A DNA stretch of 64,000 bases from Pegea sp. RAD2-039. Its lineage: Eukaryota; Chordata; Thaliacea; Salpida; Salpidae. Shown one piece after another: positions 60,421-64,000 of the stretch. The stretch lies in NCBI GenBank assembly GCA_034620365.1, contig JAQGEQ010000084.1, positions 1,178,001-1,242,000 of the forward strand, read 5' to 3'. Numbering within the stretch: the first letter of the stretch is position 1; every line of letters starts with the position of its first letter. Under the pieces are notes generated by a model. That model worked only from the letters and a program-made list of their open reading frames with translations. It did not search any database and was not told the origin of the DNA. The position numbers and the translations under genes are program-made.

Positions 60421-62040
60421 ACTTATAACTTTTAAATTATAGCTAGCAGCACCAGTTACAGTCTGCTTGTCACAGTAGAAGACTGCTAACCCCCATGCAC
60501 CCAATGATGGTGGCAAACGTTGGTGGAACAACACTTTATTGGCTGGGATTTGCCTTGCCTAAGGTAGGCGACAGCTGTTCGATGGAATCGATATATCTCT
60601 CATACCGACAGAAACTACCCCTAGCACTTATTTCTACGCCAAACAAGAATAGGTTTATAACTGTAGTTTTCCGTGTTGGATCTACACTAAACAGCAAAGC
60701 TAGAGTGACCTCTACATAACACAAAGCCTAAAAAACTTTAAACTTATAGTTTAAACAGACATACAAACAATCGTACGTAGATTTGTTGAGTAATAAAAGT
60801 TTTTCAAATAATTTATGATGCTTGATCTTTAGTGCGGTTAGTGGAAGTTAATATTCATTATTACAAATTATTAAAATCATTTTTTTTATCACTTATTTGT
60901 ATTTCGTCATTTTTTATATTCTGTTATTAAACTGACTTAAATCCATTTTTGGTGTGCAATTTATATTTTTAATAAATTTTCTTAACTTTTACAATAAACA
61001 AGTTTTTTCATGATCTATTGAAGCTGTATTTTACAGTTTTAATTCTACGCATTCAATAAACTAGTAATTTGGTAATAGTTCTTTCAACATTACTTTTAGT
61101 TAAAGAGTTATTTGTTAAATTTTGTTTAAACTTTTATTTAAATAATCATTGATTAATTAAAAAGAGTAAAATCCTGATTATAAAACTTTAACATATAGTT
61201 GAATCTGCCAATAACTAATGATTATATTTAATGTATAGTGAACAATTAATAAAGTATAGGCATCATGTTATATTGTAAATAGTTTACAATTTTCTAATAA
61301 GTATAAAGTTTGATAAATTTGTAATAATATCTTTTGAATATTCCCATTGAAGAAATAAAAGTGAAAAAAAATTCAGGAAAATAAATGATAAACTCTTTCA
61401 ATTTTAAGAAAGTTTTCAATTTACTAAATTTGATGATAGCTTAAATGTACTTTATGTGAAGGGTATATAAATTTCTTTTTGGTAGATCTAATTTCTATTT
61501 TTTTTGTTTCAAATTTATAACTAAATAAATTCATTGTTTGTGCATTATTAAAAATTGTTTACAACTTTTTTGAAAATACTTTTCTGTAGAATTTATTGCT
61601 TTATATATAATTCGAAAACCGTTTATGATTAATTTCACGTTATTATTAAGTGTTAGGTATTAAGAAGGTATTTGAACTTTTATAAGCTTTATTAATGATT
61701 TGCATAAGTAATTAAACTATTGCTTTTATAATAATAAGTTTTATTAGATACGAATTTAAGTAATAGAATTTGAAGAATAATTTTCATCGACCGAAATAAA
61801 ACATCTTATGGCAGTAATGATGACACAAAACAATTTTAGTGAAAAATATCAACTTCTAAAAACTTTTTTTGCTTTCAACGACTGATATTCTAGCAGAAGT
61901 AACATTTTCTAAATCAAAATCTTGATAACTTTTTTGAGGATAAAATCATTTCTGCTTCAAAATTTCATTTAACTTTCCATTTATTAATAGGTTTGATAAA
62001 TGTTTTAAGTTCAATAAAAGCTTATTGAAAGCTATTCTTA
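60421..62040. other. Intergenic, A+T-rich
   Basis: 60480-60720 is less A+T-rich and could be the upstream part of the LINE, but I could not align a protein to it. The remainder, 60721-62040, shows no gene, RNA or array. Confidence 0.45.
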
Positions 62041-62350
62041 GATCTGTTGATTAAGCTCTGCGCAATGTTAGGTTTTCTAATTGTAGAAACGTATATGTTA
62101 TCTTTATGTCTTTAACAAAGTTAAAATTATAGGATTCATTTGGTGTTGTTAAATAAGTGTGTAGCAAGCTACACTTTTAGCTTAATGTTAAAACGTTTTG
62201 TTTTAGGAATATGGGATCTATAGTTTAAGCTCTAGCACAGTGTTAGGTTTTCTGAATGTAAGGTTGTGTATGTTATCTTTTTGTTTATAACAGACTAAAT
62301 AACTTTTTGAATATTTAATGCTGTTGAAAAAGAGTGTAGTTAGCTAAGCT
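62041..62350 (+). repeat. Diverged direct duplication, period about 174 nt
   Basis: 62041-62172 and 62215-62350 align in the same orientation. Shared strings include taagctctg/taagctcta, tgttaggttttct and tatgttatcttt. Divergence is roughly a quarter of positions. No coding potential is seen. It lies 290 nt upstream of the zinc-finger fragment and may be in its 5' region. Confidence 0.6.
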
Positions 62351-62637
62351 TGGCTGCTATTGCTTTTACTTGTTATGTTTTAAGTATATTCTTGTTTTAC
62401 TATTTAAAGCGAAAGAAAAATTAAGTTTTCTCTGAGTATCTTTCTAAAAGAATAATGTTTTTGCTTAAAAGTAATTTTATGCTCATGATAAAAATGTTGT
62501 GTTTTTAAATAAATCTTTAGAAAAACTGCAAATTTATTATTTATAGACTATTATATTGTTATTTCAGTATATTAAAAACCCAACATTTTAAATATTTTTT
62601 TATAAAACTCTGATTTCTTTAAAATTAAAATGAAAAA

Positions 62638-63117
62638 ATGGGTGACAATATTGAAAAAGATCAGTACAATCAACTAGTATACGAGGCTAGTGCAAACCTT
62701 AATTATGGCATGAAGCAAGATATAAACTTGTTTAAAGATCTGTCTAAATCTGGAGTTATTAAAGAAACTTATGAGAATAAAGAAGCTTTATTGAAAAAAG
62801 AAAACGATCAAATGCAAATAAAAACTTCTCTCTTTAGTTCTTTTGATCGTAAGGAAAAACATCAAAAAACGAAAAAGTTTCAGTGTGAGATTTGTCTGAA
62901 GGAGTTGAAAACCAAACAAGCATTAAATCAACACTATCGCCGTCATTATGGAATGAAACTGAATGCTGTGAATTTTGTAGGAAATCGTTGACAAGTTTAA
63001 CTGAATTAAATGTTCATATGCGTAAACATACTGGTGAGAAACCTTTTCAATGTGAAGTTTGCAGAAAAATCTTTTCACAATCTGGCGATCTGGTAGTTCA
63101 CATGAGATCACATACTG
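62638..63117 (+). pseudogene. C2H2 zinc-finger gene fragment, frameshifted and truncated
   Basis: The first frame (62638-62991) has a 75-residue acidic/Lys-rich N terminus and one finger (FQCEICLKELKTKQALNQHY). Near 62950-62965 the homology moves to another frame, which continues ECCEFCRKSLTSLTELNVHM, the linker HTGEKP, FQCEVCRKIFSQSGDLVVHM and RSHTG. The TGEKP linker marks it as a classical DNA-binding array, unlike the gene at 22891. After HTG the sequence becomes antisense LINE. Either the gene is broken by frameshift and rearrangement, or ACTG/GTATGG is a splice donor and the LINE lies in an intron; the frameshift would still need explaining. Confidence 0.7.
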
Positions 63118-63990
63118 GTATGGCATCCATGCACTGACATAGTATTCAAGAATTGGACGTACGTACAATTTGAAAAGATTGATAAAAAAGCATGGATCCT
63201 TAGAATTAAAGGTCTTTATAATAAGGAAGACAAGGTTGATTGATTTTGCAAAGATTTTGGAAACATAATTGTGCCATTTAAAGTCAGATGATAGGGTAAT
63301 GCCAAGGTCTAGGACTGAAGATACTCGTTGGATAATAAATCTATTGATGGAGTATTGTTTCAAGCAATTTACCGCTGGTTTACAAGAAAAAGTTATAAGT
63401 TCAGACTTTGTGGGCTGAATTCTGAGCTGCCAATTCGCAGACCAGTTTTCTACAGCGTGTAGTGCAGTTTGAAGGATTACATTTTGATTACATTTTAATT
63501 TTGTAAAAACAATAATGAGCTTGTTGTGGGGGATAGAGTCAAACGCTTTAGTGAATTCGAGATATATGATGTCACAAGGAGTAATACATTTGCAATTAGC
63601 TGTGAACTGATCAAGAAAAGTGAGATGTTGAGTCAGGGAAGATCTCCATTTCACAAAGCCATGCTGGACATCAAATATTAAATGATGCTCCATTAGGTCA
63701 CTGGTCAGATTAGTTAAATGACTAAAAGTTTCGTTTGCTTATAGTTATAACGTTCATGGAAAAAGTTTGAAGGAGCTTGAATTCAATCACACTGTGAACG
63801 CATGTCGGAGCAAAAGACTCTTTTTGATCAACGTAGATAAAGTTCTCAGGTTTTGATGTCATAAGAAGACCCAAACTATTACCACTAACTTGGGTCGGAA
63901 AAGTAATCATCTGAGATAAGTTATTGGCATCGAGGAAGCTTACAAAGACATGACTTAAAATGGATGAGTTACGATTGTTGCTATCCAAGT
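63110..63990 (-). mobile_element. CR1-like LINE with internal RT deletion
   Basis: 63988-63722 encodes the end of an APE endonuclease domain (LDANNLSQMITFPTQVSGNS then LGLLMTSKPEN). 63693-63117 encodes RT: QHGFVKWRSSLTQHLTFLDQ and DIIYLEFTKAFDSIPHNKLI, then a jump straight to ALHAVENWSANWQLRIQPTK, VLDLGITLSSDFKWHNYVSK and YVRPILEYYVSAWMPY. The central palm with the catalytic YADD box is missing. The reading frame then runs into the zinc-finger sequence, so the 3' end is also lost. The left part of the element continues beyond the window. Confidence 0.8.
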
Positions 63991-64000
63991 TAAACGATTT

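Overview
The window is strongly A+T-rich DNA from an invertebrate animal whose species I cannot name. Three single-copy metazoan genes are recognisable by protein similarity: WDHD1/AND-1, SPATA6 and the IP3 receptor ITPR. They have many short GT-AG introns, typically 50-150 nt. Replication-dependent histone genes with 3' stem-loops and decayed non-LTR retrotransposons complete the picture. Gene bodies are islands of higher GC in A+T-rich intergenic DNA.

Layout: 1-6006, no gene seen. 6007-11130 (-), WDHD1. 12929-13098 (+), a decayed histone H1. 16250-17161, a divergent H2B(-)/H2A(+) pair. 18000-21260, LINE and SINE debris. 22891-24924 (+), a nine-exon C2H2 zinc-finger gene of unknown function. 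25626-28963 (-), SPATA6, tail-to-tail with it. 31120-47620 (-), ITPR, the largest gene. 48230-51290, a tRNA-Ser-like sequence and LINE tails. 52882-57023, a complete five-gene histone unit: H2A(-), H2B(+), H4(-), H3(-), H1(-). 58800-60420 (-), a LINE carcass. 62638-63117 (+), a broken zinc-finger gene abutting an antisense LINE at 63110-63990.

The two H2A/H2B pairs lie in inverted repeat arms of about 2 kb (15830-17795 and 52045-54215) enclosing about 34 kb with the zinc-finger gene, SPATA6 and ITPR. The H1 remnant sits where an inverted copy of the whole five-gene unit would place it, which suggests that the left unit was once complete and lost H3 and H4.

The most unusual signals are these. 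The palindrome TGACGTCA occurs 25 times, in exons, introns and near histone genes, where composition predicts about one or fewer. In ITPR, one minisatellite tandemly repeats a 5' splice site and a second array runs into a 3' splice site. An isolated in-frame 33-nt candidate microexon lies in a long ITPR intron. All exon joins were worked out by eye; no alignment, gene-prediction or database search was run.
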